From CAVRXQ01 sp963838845 (GTDB lineage Bacteria; Actinomycetota; Acidimicrobiia; Acidimicrobiales; Bog-793), in the NCBI GenBank assembly GCA_963838845.1, contig CAWISR010000003.1, positions 682,001-746,000 of the forward strand: a DNA stretch of 64,000 nt. The letters are read 5' to 3'. The notes under the pieces are model-generated. The model was not told where the DNA came from, ran no database searches, and saw only the letters and a program-made list of their open reading frames with translations. The translations under genes were made by a program, and so were the position numbers. Of this stretch, positions 42,197-50,951 are shown in pieces. Within the stretch, counting starts at the first letter, position 1; every line of letters starts with the position of its first letter.

Positions 42197-43636
42197 CCGG
42201 GTGACCAGTCGCGCGGCGGACATCGTGACGGGCGCCACCGCGTCGATCTGCGCGCGGGTCGGCTCCGCGCAGCAGAACCACGCCTCGGTGAGCCTCGGCC
42301 GTAGGAACGCGGGCGGACCGAGCGGCTCCTGTGCGATCGGGCGCCCGGGGTCGGTTCGCTCGAAAGCCGAAAACGTCAACGCCCGCACGGCGTCGTAGGT
42401 TTCGGACGCGCTCGCGCCACGCGCCTCCTGCTCCTCGATGAGCCCGGCGAGTGCTTCTTGGAGCTCATCGAGGAGGGGATCCGGCGATCGCCAGGTGTAA
42501 CTCAGCGCGTCCGGATCGAAGCGACCGAGGGCGGAGCGCAGCGTTTTGTCGTCGAGATCGAGGAGCAGCGAGCCGGGCGGGATGAGAAGACGGATCGCGT
42601 ACTGCACCGCGTCGACGTTGTCGATGAGGTCGTGCAGCGCGACGAAGTCGAAGATGTCGACGAGGTCGCCGCGCGTTGTCCAGGGCGTGAAGGGGAGAAA
42701 GGAAGGTCGAATCTCCACGCCGAGCGCGCGCAGTTCACGCACGGCACGCGCCGCGTCATCCGAGGTGTGCCCCTTGTCGAGGTATTCGAGAATCGAGTCG
42801 CTCGTCGATTCGAACGCGGAGACGACGAAGACAAGGCCGAGCTGCGCGAGCTGCGCGACCGCGTCGCGATGGCGCAGGAGGTGTTCGACCTTGATCGTGG
42901 CGTCGAAGCTCAAGTTTGGGTGTCGTTCGTGCATCGCCGTCGCGACCCGCGCGGCATGCGCCGGTCGATTCAAGAAGTCCGGGTCCGCGAAGCGGATGTG
43001 GCCGGCACCGAGTTCGACGAGCTCGTCGACATCTGCGAGCAGCGTCTCGACGTCGACGATTCGCGACCGACCGCGGTAGACGACCGGGACGGGGCAGTGG
43101 CGGCAGCGGTGGTTGCAGCCCCTCGTCGACGCGACAGTCCCAACGAGGTGCTCGCTTTCGCCGGAGACGAATCGCGCGTAGCGGTCGAGGGGGGAAAGGA
43201 GATCCCGTCCGGAGACTCGTCGGCCTTGGCGCAGGCTCCCGAGCTCGACGATTGTCACGTCCGAAGCCTCGAACTTCGCATCGAGCCAGTGCGTGATCGC
43301 CTCGAACGCGTCGCCCGCGACGTAGAGGTCGCCGGGTCGATTCTCGCCCGATACGCGCGCCGCATCGGCATAAAGGCCGAAGAAGCACGCCGGGACGTCG
43401 GCGCGTTTTTGAGCGAGACGGGCGCGCGCCGCCAGCGCGAGCCGCAGCGCAGTGTGCATCGGCACCGAGAAGGCGACCGAGTCCGGCCAGGCGAGATCGA
43501 CGTCGTCGAATTGCTCGATCGCGAGATCCGCCGTCCGCACGTCGTGTCCCGCCGCGCGCAACGGCCCGGCGACCGCCGCGAGTCCGAGCGGTTGCGCTCC
43601 GAGCTCGTAGGTCGAGATCAAAAGGACGCGACTCAT
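42194..43636 (-). CDS. CCAEP-tail radical SAM protein
   Basis: The 480-residue radical SAM enzyme has the [4Fe-4S] motif CNHRCRHC (Cys174, 178, 181). The first 120 residues resemble a B12-binding-like Rossmann domain without a clear cobalamin His loop. The radical SAM barrel follows, with ADPDFLNRP and EYLDKGHTSDDAARAVREL. Near the C-terminus is WFCCAEPTRAQ, Cys455-Cys456-Ala-Glu-Pro. I recall a named family of CUAEP/CCAEP-tail radical SAM proteins, in which some members carry selenocysteine in this tail. This is a cysteine version. The ATG overlaps the stop of the upstream ATP-grasp gene (ATGA), so the two are coupled. Substrate unknown. Confidence 0.82.
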   Translation of the reverse strand: MSRVLLISTYELGAQPLGLAAVAGPLRAAGHDVRTADLAIEQFDDVDLAWPDSVAFSVPMHTALRLALAARARLAQKRADVPACFFGLYADAARVSGENRPGDLYVAGDAFEAITHWLDAKFEASDVTIVELGSLRQGRRVSGRDLLSPLDRYARFVSGESEHLVGTVASTRGCNHRCRHCPVPVVYRGRSRIVDVETLLADVDELVELGAGHIRFADPDFLNRPAHAARVATAMHERHPNLSFDATIKVEHLLRHRDAVAQLAQLGLVFVVSAFESTSDSILEYLDKGHTSDDAARAVRELRALGVEIRPSFLPFTPWTTRGDLVDIFDFVALHDLIDNVDAVQYAIRLLIPPGSLLLDLDDKTLRSALGRFDPDALSYTWRSPDPLLDELQEALAGLIEEQEARGASASETYDAVRALTFSAFERTDPGRPIAQEPLGPPAFLRPRLTEAWFCCAEPTRAQIDAVAPVTMSAARLVTR

Positions 43637-44895
43637 GTGGCGGGGCCCTTCGTGATGCGGACCGAAAGGTGCGAGTGGGCCACGCGGAGCGCCCTTTCCA
43701 CGTGCTCTGGTTCGTCGGCGCGGGCGAAGAGGAAGCCGAGGTATCGATCACCTTCCGGCCACGCGGCGATCGTCCGACCGACGGGAACGGTGATCTCGAG
43801 CTCCGTGATGTGCCCGACGGCGAGTGCCTCGTCCGTTCCGTCGACGCCTTCGAAGCGCCCCGACGACGGGACCGGGATCATCATCACGCCCGCCGCGGCG
43901 CCCTCGCGGGGAGGCGCTGCGTCGTCGATTCCGAGCGCGTGCGAAAGCACGAGTTCTTCGAGCGAACGGTCGGACGCGAAACGCAGCGCCTTCGAGCACT
44001 TCCCGCCGATCGTGCGCGCGGCGGCCTCGAGAACGACGACGGCGGCGTCGGGATCGGTGCCGGAGGGCGCGAGTCGCGCCTCGGCGTGCACCGGGCCGTC
44101 GACGAGCCCGATCGCCGCGCAGGCGCGAGCGAGCTCCTCCTCGGCGCGACCCAGCAGCTCCGGGTTGTGGCGAGACGGGGTGACGTAGATCGTCTCCTCG
44201 AAGTAGGGACCGGTGAGCGGTTCGGGCTTGTCGAAGATGGCGAGCGTTCGCAGCGCGCCGTCGGTGAGCATGCCTTCGAGCGCGATTTCGTCCCCGGGGA
44301 TATACCGCTCGACAAGGAGTGGCTCGTCGGGCGCACAGCCAGCGGACAACGCCACCGCGCGCACACGCGTCGCAGCTCGGCGCGCGTCGTCCGCGTTGTC
44401 GGCGCGCTCGACGCCACGACTTGCTGAGAGCGAGACGGGCTTGATGACGACGGGATACCCGAAGAGTTCGGCGGTATACACCACTTTCTCGGCTTCGTTG
44501 TCGCTCGCTTCGACGATGGCGAAGCCAGGCTGGCTGATGTCCGCTTTGGAGAGCAGGCGGCGCATCTTCGCCTTGTCGCGTGTCGCCTCGATCGCCGAGG
44601 GGGGGTTCTTCGCGATCCCGAGCTGCTCTGCGGCGTACGCGGCGGTGAGCGCGCTCTCGTCGTCGACCGCGATGATGGCGTCGATCGGCGTCTTCTTCGC
44701 GAAGCGATCGACGATGCGGGCCGCTGCCTTCGGGTCCTGGAGCGGGAGCACAAGGAACCGGCCAGGAGAGGAGGCCGCCATGGCCTGGACGGTGTCGGAG
44801 GCGGAGACGACGTCGACGCCGAGGCGGGTGGCGGCGTCGAGGAACTCCTTTGCCCGGTACGTCTGCGACGGCAGGACGAGCATCACCCGGGGCAC
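43633..44895 (-). CDS. ATP-grasp domain protein coupled to the radical SAM gene
   Basis: The 420-residue ATP-grasp protein is related to carboxylate-amine ligases of the PurK/DdlB/CarB type. GYPVVIKPVSLSASRGV carries the ATP-binding lysine, VERYIPGDEIALEGM continues the fold, and VVVLEAAARTIGG near 320 gives the metal-binding site. It begins VMLVLPSQTYRAKEFLDAA and includes IIAVDDESALTAAYAAEQLG. It probably joins a carboxylate to an amine using ATP. The GTG at 44895 is placed by CACAAT 6 bases upstream. A longer frame overlaps the divergent nfu gene. It is followed by the CCAEP radical SAM gene with an ATGA overlap. Confidence 0.82.
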   Translation of the reverse strand: MPRVMLVLPSQTYRAKEFLDAATRLGVDVVSASDTVQAMAASSPGRFLVLPLQDPKAAARIVDRFAKKTPIDAIIAVDDESALTAAYAAEQLGIAKNPPSAIEATRDKAKMRRLLSKADISQPGFAIVEASDNEAEKVVYTAELFGYPVVIKPVSLSASRGVERADNADDARRAATRVRAVALSAGCAPDEPLLVERYIPGDEIALEGMLTDGALRTLAIFDKPEPLTGPYFEETIYVTPSRHNPELLGRAEEELARACAAIGLVDGPVHAEARLAPSGTDPDAAVVVLEAAARTIGGKCSKALRFASDRSLEELVLSHALGIDDAAPPREGAAAGVMMIPVPSSGRFEGVDGTDEALAVGHITELEITVPVGRTIAAWPEGDRYLGFLFARADEPEHVERALRVAHSHLSVRITKGPAT

Positions 44896-44901
44896 CGTTT
44901 C

Positions 44902-44907
44902 ATTGTG
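44902..44907 (-). promoter_or_regulatory. -10 element (CACAAT) for the ATP-grasp/radical SAM pair
   Basis: CACAAT on the minus strand ends 6 bases before the GTG at 44895, with no Shine-Dalgarno. It differs from TAnnnT at the first base only. Confidence 0.45.
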
Positions 44908-44957
44908 CCGGGGAAATGCCGACCACCGGACGCTTCTGGGAGGTGTGCCCTTCACCG

Positions 44958-44963
44958 TACGAT
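44958..44963 (+). promoter_or_regulatory. -10 element (TACGAT) for the nfu gene
   Basis: TACGAT ends 7 bases before the GTG at 44971. No Shine-Dalgarno is present. This may head the whole nfu-aroC-aroKB-aroQ-pepP-efp-nusB run. Confidence 0.6.
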
Positions 44964-44970
44964 GGGACCC

Positions 44971-45609
44971 GTGGCTGACTCGGATAACGGCGGTGCGGGG
45001 CCGCTGATCAACGTCACCGATGCCGCGCGCCAGGCGGTCCTCGACGCGCGAGCCGGCGAGGCGAACGCCGACAACCTGGCGCTTTTCATCGAGGTGACCG
45101 GCGCACAGAACGGCACGTACACCTACGAGATGTGGTTCGAGGCGCTCGCCGACGCGACGTCCAAGGACGTTGTGCACTCCTTCGAAGGTCTCGAGGTCGT
45201 CGTCGGCGGGGACAGCGTCGACAAGCTCTCCGGCGCGACGCTCGACGCCGGCGAGCAGGGACTCGTGATGCTGAACCCGAACACACCGCGAGCGACCCAG
45301 CCGGCATCGCCCGCGCCGCAAGGCGACACGACGAGCCCGCTCGCCCGTTCGGTGATCGCGGTGCTGGAGGAGCAGGTGAACCCCCAGATCGCGATGCACG
45401 GGGGCCGCGCCGACCTCGTCGCCGTCGACAGCGGGGTGGCCTACCTACGCCTGTCGGGAGGTTGTCAGGGGTGCGGCCTCGCCGCACTCACGCTCACCCA
45501 GGGGATCTCCGTGGCGATCAAAGACTCGATCCCCGAGATCACCGACGTCGTCGACGTCACTGCCCACGCCGAGGGCACGAACCCGTACTACGAACCGGCG
45601 AAGAAGTAA
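44971..45609 (+). CDS. NfuA-like Fe-S cluster carrier
   Basis: The 212-residue protein has two domains. Residues 10-105 resemble an A-type (IscA/HesB) domain without its cysteines, as in NfuA. Residues 120-205 are a NifU C-terminal domain with SGGCQGCGLAALT (Cys165 and Cys168, CxxC), the cluster-binding site, and VNPQIAMHGGRADLV. It delivers 4Fe-4S clusters to client enzymes. The start GTG follows TACGAT by 7 bases. The next gene, aroC, begins 9 bases after the stop. Clients nearby include the radical SAM protein, but that is only positional. Confidence 0.87.
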   Translation: MADSDNGGAGPLINVTDAARQAVLDARAGEANADNLALFIEVTGAQNGTYTYEMWFEALADATSKDVVHSFEGLEVVVGGDSVDKLSGATLDAGEQGLVMLNPNTPRATQPASPAPQGDTTSPLARSVIAVLEEQVNPQIAMHGGRADLVAVDSGVAYLRLSGGCQGCGLAALTLTQGISVAIKDSIPEITDVVDVTAHAEGTNPYYEPAKK

Positions 45610-45618
45610 ATCCTCAGA

Positions 45619-46824
45619 GTGCTCCGCTTCCTCACGGCCGGGGAATCGCACGGGAGGGCACTCGTCGTCATCGTCGAGGGACTCCCCGCCGGACTGCGCG
45701 TTTCGAAGGAGACGATCGCGGACGAACTCGCCAGGCGGCGGCTCGGTTACGGGCGCGGTCCGCGGATGCGCGTCGAGCGCGATGAGCTGACGCTCCTCGG
45801 CGGCGTCCGCCACGGGCGGACGCTCGGCTCGCCGGTCGCGATCGAGATCGCCAACACCGAATGGCCGAAGTGGGAACAGGAAATGTCGCCGGAACCCGGC
45901 ACACCGACGCGCGAGCTCGTCGCCCCGCGGCCCGGCCACGCCGATCTCGCCGGCATGTTGAAATACGGCTTCTCGGACGCCCGCGACGTTCTCGAGCGCG
46001 CGTCGGCGCGTGAGACGGCGGCGCGCGTCGCCGCCGGTGTCCTTGCGAAGGCCCTCCTCGCAGAGATCGGCGTTGTGATCCTCAGTCACGTCGTCGCGCT
46101 GGGCTCGGCGAAGGCCGCCGCGGGGCTGCGCCCCGGACCAGGAGACCTCGAGGCCGTCGACGAGTCCGAGGTGCGCTGCTTTGACGCCGACGCCGAGGAA
46201 GCGATGATCGCCGAGATCAAGCAGGCGGCGAAGCTCGGCGACTCTCTCGGCGGTGTCGCAGAGATCCTCGCCTTCGGTGTGCCCGTCGGTCTCGGCAGCC
46301 ACGCCCAGTGGGACCGACGCCTCGACGGCATGCTCGCCCAGGCGCTGATGAGCATTCCGGGGGTGAAGGCCGTCGAGATCGGCGACGCGCTCGCCGTCGC
46401 GGAGCGGCGCGGGTCAGAGGCCCACGACGCGATCGAATGGGATCGCGAAAGTGAGCGCTATCTGCGACCGACCGCACGTGCCGGAGGGATCGAGGGGGGG
46501 ATCTCGAACGGCGGACTGATCGTGACACGCGCGGTGATGAAGCCGCTTTCGACGCTCTCCCGGCCGGTCATCCCGACTGTCGACACGAAGACGAAGGAGC
46601 CGACGGTCTCGTTCAAGGAGCGGACGGACGTCACGTCCGTGCCGGCGATGGGGGTCGTCGCCGAGACGATGGTGGCGCTCGTGCTCGCCTCGGAGGCGCT
46701 GCGCAAGTACGGCGGCGACTCGGTCACCGAGTTCGCACGCAACCACGCGAGCTTTTCTGCGGCGACGAACGAAGCGCCGTCGGCGGTGCGCGAGCTCGCG
46801 TCCTTGCCCGAAGCGAAGCGATGA
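45619..46824 (+). CDS. aroC: Chorismate synthase
   Basis: The 401-residue FMN-dependent enzyme makes chorismate from EPSP, the last shikimate step. Conserved blocks are LTAGESHGRALVVIVEGLPAG at the N-terminus, RRLGYGRGPRMRVERDE, RPGHADLAGMLKYG and ASARETAARVAAG. The late ones are GGIEGGISNGG and RPVIPTVDTKTKEP. The GTG at 45619 is supported by the conserved opening. TAAATC, overlapping the nfu stop, lies 6 bases upstream, so internal initiation is possible. The stop overlaps aroKB (ATGA). It heads a compact shikimate operon. Confidence 0.96.
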   Translation: MLRFLTAGESHGRALVVIVEGLPAGLRVSKETIADELARRRLGYGRGPRMRVERDELTLLGGVRHGRTLGSPVAIEIANTEWPKWEQEMSPEPGTPTRELVAPRPGHADLAGMLKYGFSDARDVLERASARETAARVAAGVLAKALLAEIGVVILSHVVALGSAKAAAGLRPGPGDLEAVDESEVRCFDADAEEAMIAEIKQAAKLGDSLGGVAEILAFGVPVGLGSHAQWDRRLDGMLAQALMSIPGVKAVEIGDALAVAERRGSEAHDAIEWDRESERYLRPTARAGGIEGGISNGGLIVTRAVMKPLSTLSRPVIPTVDTKTKEPTVSFKERTDVTSVPAMGVVAETMVALVLASEALRKYGGDSVTEFARNHASFSAATNEAPSAVRELASLPEAKR

Positions 46825-48386
46825 AGCTCCCCGATCCCCGCGGGCGTCGCCACATCGTGCTCGTCGGGATGATGGGCGCTGGCAAGACGTCGACCGGCCG
46901 TCGGCTCGCCGCACTGCTGCGCCGGAAATTCGTCGACACCGACACGCTGATCGAATCCGAAGCGCAGATGTCGATCGGAGAGCTGTTCCAGCGCGAGGGT
47001 GAAGAGGGATTGCGGGCGATCGAACGCCGGGTGTTCGCCGAAGCGCTGTCGTCGCCCGAAGCGTCGGTCATCGCCACGGGTGGCGGAGCCGTCCTGGACG
47101 ACGAGAACCGCGACCGGGTCGCGCAGGAGGGCGAAGTCGTCTGGTTGCGGGCGAAGACCTCGACGCTCGTCGGGCGCGTCGACAACCTTCCCGAGCGCCC
47201 GCTGCTCGGTGATGACGCGCGCGCCGCGCTCGACACCTTGGAGCCGAAGCGCCGCCCGCTCTACCAGCAGGTGTCGAGGTCTATTGTCGACGTGGACGAA
47301 CTCGACCACGAGGCGACGGTGATGGCGGTGATCCGCGCCATCCAGCGGCGCGTCGAGGTCGTGACGTCGCAGCGGACCTATCCGGTAATCATCGGCGCCG
47401 GTGCACGTCACCTCCTCCCCGAGCACGTCCCACCGGGCGCGCGCAAAGCGGCGATCGTCACTCAGGCCGCCTTGAACGTGACCGTCGTACCCGGAGTCGA
47501 CGAGGCCGAGTTCGTCATCGGCCTCGGCGAGGAAGCGAAGTCGCTCTCGACGATCGACGAGCTTTGCCGGGGCTTTGCCCGTGCGGGATTGCACCGCGGC
47601 GACCTCGTCGTCGGGCTCGGCGGTGGCGTCGTCACGGACGTCGCCGGGTTTGCGGCGGCGTGCTTCCACCGGGGCCTGCCGGTGGTCCAGGTCGCTACGA
47701 CCCTGCTCGCGCAGATCGACGCGGCGATCGGTGGCAAGACCGGGGTGAACCTCCCCGAGGGCAAGAATCTCGTCGGGGCGTACTGGCAACCGCACGCGGT
47801 CTTGTGCGATACCGATCTGCTGGCGACGCTGCCGGACGCCGAGTGGCGATCGGGACTCGGCGAGATGGCGAAGTACGTGCTCTTGGGACTCGACCACCTC
47901 GACGACCTCTCCCTTGCCGATCAGGTCGCGGCCTGCGTCCGCATGAAGGCGGAGTTTGTCGGCGCTGACGAGCGCGACGGCGGCAAGAGACGTCTCCTCA
48001 ACTACGGCCACACGCTCGCCCACGCCCTCGAGGCGGAGCGCTTTCGCGGTGATGGCGAGCCGATCCGCCACGGCGACGCCGTCGCGATCGGCCTCGTCTT
48101 CTCAGCACGACTCGCTCGGGTGCTCGACCGCGTCGACGACGACGTGGTGAAGCGGCACGTTGCCGTCGTCGAGGACTTCGGGTTGCCGATCGCGCTTCCC
48201 GCCGACTCCGACCCCGCCCGCCTCCTCGAGTTCATGGCGCGCGACAAGAAGGCGCACGGGGGCCTCACCTTCGTCCTCGCCGGCTCGAAGGGCGTCGAGG
48301 TCGTCCACGACGTGCCAGAAGATGCCGTTAAACGGGCGCTCGCCGAAACGCAGACGCCGGCTGCCGCGGGGGGAGCGACCTCATGA
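46821..48386 (+). CDS. aroKB: Fused shikimate kinase / 3-dehydroquinate synthase (AroK-AroB)
   Basis: One 521-residue protein contains two shikimate-pathway enzymes. Residues 10-165 are shikimate kinase: Walker A GMMGAGKTSTGRRLA, the shikimate-binding DTDTLIE, ATGGGAVL, and the lid arginine in ERPLL. Residues 175-515 are 3-dehydroquinate synthase: LGGGVVTDVAGFAAACF (NAD site), VATTLLAQIDAAIGGKTGVN (Zn region Lys/Glu), LLNYGHTLAHALE and FMARDKKAHGG. The two halves are joined without a stop or restart. It is coupled by ATGA to both aroC upstream and aroQ downstream. Usually these are separate adjacent genes in actinobacteria. Confidence 0.95.
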   Translation: MKLPDPRGRRHIVLVGMMGAGKTSTGRRLAALLRRKFVDTDTLIESEAQMSIGELFQREGEEGLRAIERRVFAEALSSPEASVIATGGGAVLDDENRDRVAQEGEVVWLRAKTSTLVGRVDNLPERPLLGDDARAALDTLEPKRRPLYQQVSRSIVDVDELDHEATVMAVIRAIQRRVEVVTSQRTYPVIIGAGARHLLPEHVPPGARKAAIVTQAALNVTVVPGVDEAEFVIGLGEEAKSLSTIDELCRGFARAGLHRGDLVVGLGGGVVTDVAGFAAACFHRGLPVVQVATTLLAQIDAAIGGKTGVNLPEGKNLVGAYWQPHAVLCDTDLLATLPDAEWRSGLGEMAKYVLLGLDHLDDLSLADQVAACVRMKAEFVGADERDGGKRRLLNYGHTLAHALEAERFRGDGEPIRHGDAVAIGLVFSARLARVLDRVDDDVVKRHVAVVEDFGLPIALPADSDPARLLEFMARDKKAHGGLTFVLAGSKGVEVVHDVPEDAVKRALAETQTPAAAGGATS

Positions 48387-48841
48387 GCGTCCCGGTCGTG
48401 ATGTTGCTGTCTGGCCCGAACCTCTCGCTGCTTGGTCAGCGCGAGCCCGAGGTCTACGGTACGGCGACCCTCGCCGAGCACGTCGAACGGGCCGGGAAGC
48501 AAGCTGCCCGCCTCGGCCTCGTCCTCGAGCACGTCCAGTCGGAGAGCGAGGCGGGACTGGTCGAGGCGGTGCACGGGGCGAAAGGGCGCGTGGCGGCGAT
48601 CGTCGTGAACGCCGGCGCGCTGTCGCATTACGGTTGGTCGCTGCACGACGCGCTGGCCGCGTTTCCCGGACCGGTGGTCGAGGTGCACCTCTCGAACCCG
48701 CTGGCGCGGGAGCGGTGGAGGCAGGCTTCGGTGATCGCTCCGGTGGCGAACGGGTATATCGGGGGTTTTGGGGGTTTCGGCTACGAGTTGGCGGTCTCGG
48801 CCGCCGCTCGGCTACTCGGCTTTTCGGGAGAGGATTCGTAG
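48383..48841 (+). CDS. aroQ: 3-Dehydroquinate dehydratase, type II
   Basis: The 152-residue type II dehydroquinase has SGPNLSLLGQREPEVYG, with catalytic Tyr in the VYG segment and the base arginine in QREP. The NAGALSHYGWSLHDAL block corresponds to the usual NPGAYTHTS motif with several substitutions, and EVHLSNPLARERWRQAS contains the conserved His. It forms a homododecamer in the family. The start ATG overlaps aroKB. Its TAG stop overlaps the GTG of pepP by one base. Divergence in the NPGA motif is notable, but all catalytic residues are kept. Confidence 0.9.
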   Translation: MSVPVVMLLSGPNLSLLGQREPEVYGTATLAEHVERAGKQAARLGLVLEHVQSESEAGLVEAVHGAKGRVAAIVVNAGALSHYGWSLHDALAAFPGPVVEVHLSNPLARERWRQASVIAPVANGYIGGFGGFGYELAVSAAARLLGFSGEDS

Positions 48842-49986
48842 TGGTCGTCGAAGTGATCGCTGATCCGCAACGCGCGCGCCAGAACGCCGCCGGGCGCGAG
48901 CTGCCCCCTCTCGAGGTGTCGCGGCGCATCGGCCGCTTGCGCGAGCGCCTCGAAGAGGAGCACCTCGGCGGCCTGCTCGTCACGTCGATGTCGAACGTGC
49001 GGTACCTGTCCGGGTTCTCGGGGTCCGAGGCGATGCTGCTCGTCACCGCCTCCCGGGCGCTGTTCTTCACCGACGGCCGCTACAAAGATCAGTCTGCCGC
49101 GCAGCTCGCCGAGGCGGGGGTCGAGGCAGACATCGTCATCGGAAAGAGCGCCGACCAGCTGAAGGCACTCGAACGGGCGACGCGTACGCTGCAGCGCGTC
49201 GGTCTCGAATCCGAAACGGCGTCCTGGCGGTTCGTGACGCGACTCTCCGAGGAGCTGAAGCCCGAGGTGACGGCGACGACCGGGTTCGTCGAGTCGCTCC
49301 GGGTCGTGAAGGACGCCGGCGAGATCGCGCGCATCGAGCGTGCCTGTGAGATCGCGGACATCGCCCTCGCGCAGACGAAGGATCGACTGAAAGAGGGCGT
49401 CACCGAAGCGGACTTCGCCGCCGACTTGGACTACGAGATGCGCCGGCGCGGCGCCGGAGCGCTCTCATTCGACACGATCGTCGGCTCGGGACCGAATGCC
49501 GCGCTGCCGCACCACCAGCCGAACGACCGGGCGATCGTCGCCGGAGAGCTCGTCGTCATCGACTTCGGCGCAGTGTTCGACGGCTACCACTCCGACATGA
49601 CGCGCACGGTCTGTATCGGCGAGCCGAGGGGCGTCGCGGCGAAGGTGCTCGAAGCGGTTGCCGCGTCGCAGCGGGCCGGCCTTTTGGCGGTGAAAGCCGG
49701 CGTGCGCGCCGGCGACGTCGACAAGGCGTGCCGCGAATCGCTGACCGAGGACGGCTACGCGGAGGCGTTCTCCCATTCGACCGGCCACGGCGTCGGACTC
49801 GACGTCCACGAGGCGCCTCACGCCGCCGACGGCAGTGAGGACGTGCTCGAGGGGGGGACGGTGATCACCGTCGAGCCCGGTGTCTACCTTCCCGGCGAGA
49901 CCGGTGCCCGCATCGAGGACACCGTCGTCGTCACCGCTTCGGGTTGCCGTCCGCTCACGAAGACGACAAAGGACGCCATCATCTGA
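48841..49986 (+). CDS. pepP: M24 family metallopeptidase (Xaa-Pro aminopeptidase)
   Basis: The 381-residue creatinase-like N-terminal domain plus pita-bread catalytic domain. The metal ligands are visible: VVIDFGAVFDGYHSDMTRT (two Asp), STGHGVGLDVHEAPH (His), VITVEPGVYLPG (Glu) and GARIEDTVVV (Glu). It releases N-terminal residues preceding proline. The GTG at 48841 starts on the last base of the aroQ stop. The order aroQ-pepP-efp-nusB is common in many bacteria. The stop overlaps the efp ATG (TGATG). Confidence 0.9.
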   Translation: MVVEVIADPQRARQNAAGRELPPLEVSRRIGRLRERLEEEHLGGLLVTSMSNVRYLSGFSGSEAMLLVTASRALFFTDGRYKDQSAAQLAEAGVEADIVIGKSADQLKALERATRTLQRVGLESETASWRFVTRLSEELKPEVTATTGFVESLRVVKDAGEIARIERACEIADIALAQTKDRLKEGVTEADFAADLDYEMRRRGAGALSFDTIVGSGPNAALPHHQPNDRAIVAGELVVIDFGAVFDGYHSDMTRTVCIGEPRGVAAKVLEAVAASQRAGLLAVKAGVRAGDVDKACRESLTEDGYAEAFSHSTGHGVGLDVHEAPHAADGSEDVLEGGTVITVEPGVYLPGETGARIEDTVVVTASGCRPLTKTTKDAII

Positions 49987-50545
49987 TGGCGATCTCGACA
50001 AACGACTTAAGGAACGGGATGGCGCTCGACCTCCCGGACGGGTTGTTCGCCGTCGTCGAGTTCCAGCACGTGAAGCCGGGCAAGGGCGGGGCGTTCGTGC
50101 GGACGAAGCTGCGCAACATGCGAACGAAGGCGGTCTTGGAGCGCACCTTCCGGGCCGATGAGCGCGTCGAGCAGGCGGTCATCGACAAGCGCGAAATGCA
50201 ATACCTGTATCGCGACGGCGCCGACTTCGTCTTCATGGACAACGTCTCGTTCGACCAGATGACCGTGCCCGAGTCCTCGGTCGGCGAGGCGGCGAACTTT
50301 CTGAAGGCGGGGGACTCGGCGATCGTCGTCCTGCACGGGACCGAGATCGTCGACATCGAGCTGCCGGCCGCCGTCGAGCTCGAGATCACCGAGACCGAGC
50401 CCGGGGTCCAGGGCGACCGCGTCTCGGGGCGCGCAAGCCGGCGACGACCGAGACCGGGCTCGTCGTCCAGGTTCCGCTCTTCATCAACATCGGGGAGCGC
50501 ATCAAAGTCGACACGCGCTCTGGTGAGTACCTCACGCGCGCGTAG
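49986..50545 (+). CDS. efp: Elongation factor P (one base missing near the C-terminus)
   Basis: EF-P relieves ribosome stalling at polyproline. The protein starts MAISTNDLRNGMALDLPDG, with the modified-loop region HVKPGKGGAFVRTK (Lys33-like position) and FMDNVSFDQM following. After GVQGDRVSG the frame breaks at a GGGG run (50426-50429). Adding one G restores ARKPATTETGLVVQVPLF and INIGERIKVDTRSGEYL-TRA with a stop at 50545, which is the conserved EF-P C-terminus. Without the base, the frame runs on into nusB. EF-P is nearly always intact, so I judge this a sequence error. The ATG overlaps the pepP stop. Confidence 0.88.
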
Positions 50546-50951
50546 GCAACAAGAGCCCACACCGGGCGAACGTCGCGCTGCGCGTGAACGGGCGCTCGAC
50601 CTCTTATACGAGGCCGAAGCAAAAGTGGTGACGCCGGGCGAGGTGCTCGCATCGCTCCCCGCGGAGCCCGATCCCTTCGCGGAAGAACTCGTGCGCGGTG
50701 TCGAGCAGGAGCTCGAGACGATCGACGCGTTGATCGCGAAGCACGCCGAGCGCTGGGCGGTCGATCGCATGCCCGCCGTCGACCGCCAACTGATGCGGAT
50801 CGCGACCTACGAACTCCTCGCGCGCGCCGACGTCAGTCGCGCCGTCGTGATCGATGAGGCGGTCGAGCTGGCGCAGGATTTCTCGACGGCGGAATCCGGT
50901 GCGTACGTGAACGGCGTGCTGTCGGCGATTGCCGACGAGCTCGGACGATGA
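50523..50951 (+). CDS. nusB: Transcription antitermination protein NusB
   Basis: The 142-residue all-helical protein works with S10 in rRNA antitermination. The N-terminal GERRAARERALDLLYEAEA is the conserved arginine-rich helix, and FAEELVRGVEQELETIDALI plus VDRQLMRIATYELL and VVIDEAVELAQDFSTAESGAYVNGVL complete the family pattern. The GTG at 50523 lies within the last 23 bases of efp. The apparent in-frame joining to efp comes from the lost base in efp and is not a real fusion. Its stop overlaps the next gene (ATGA). Confidence 0.9.
   Translation: MSTSRARRQQEPTPGERRAARERALDLLYEAEAKVVTPGEVLASLPAEPDPFAEELVRGVEQELETIDALIAKHAERWAVDRMPAVDRQLMRIATYELLARADVSRAVVIDEAVELAQDFSTAESGAYVNGVLSAIADELGR

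Noticed and set aside
49986..50951. A continuous EF-P-NusB fusion protein
   Set aside because: The fusion depends on one missing G. The conserved EF-P end is present in the shifted frame with its own stop, and NusB has its own GTG.
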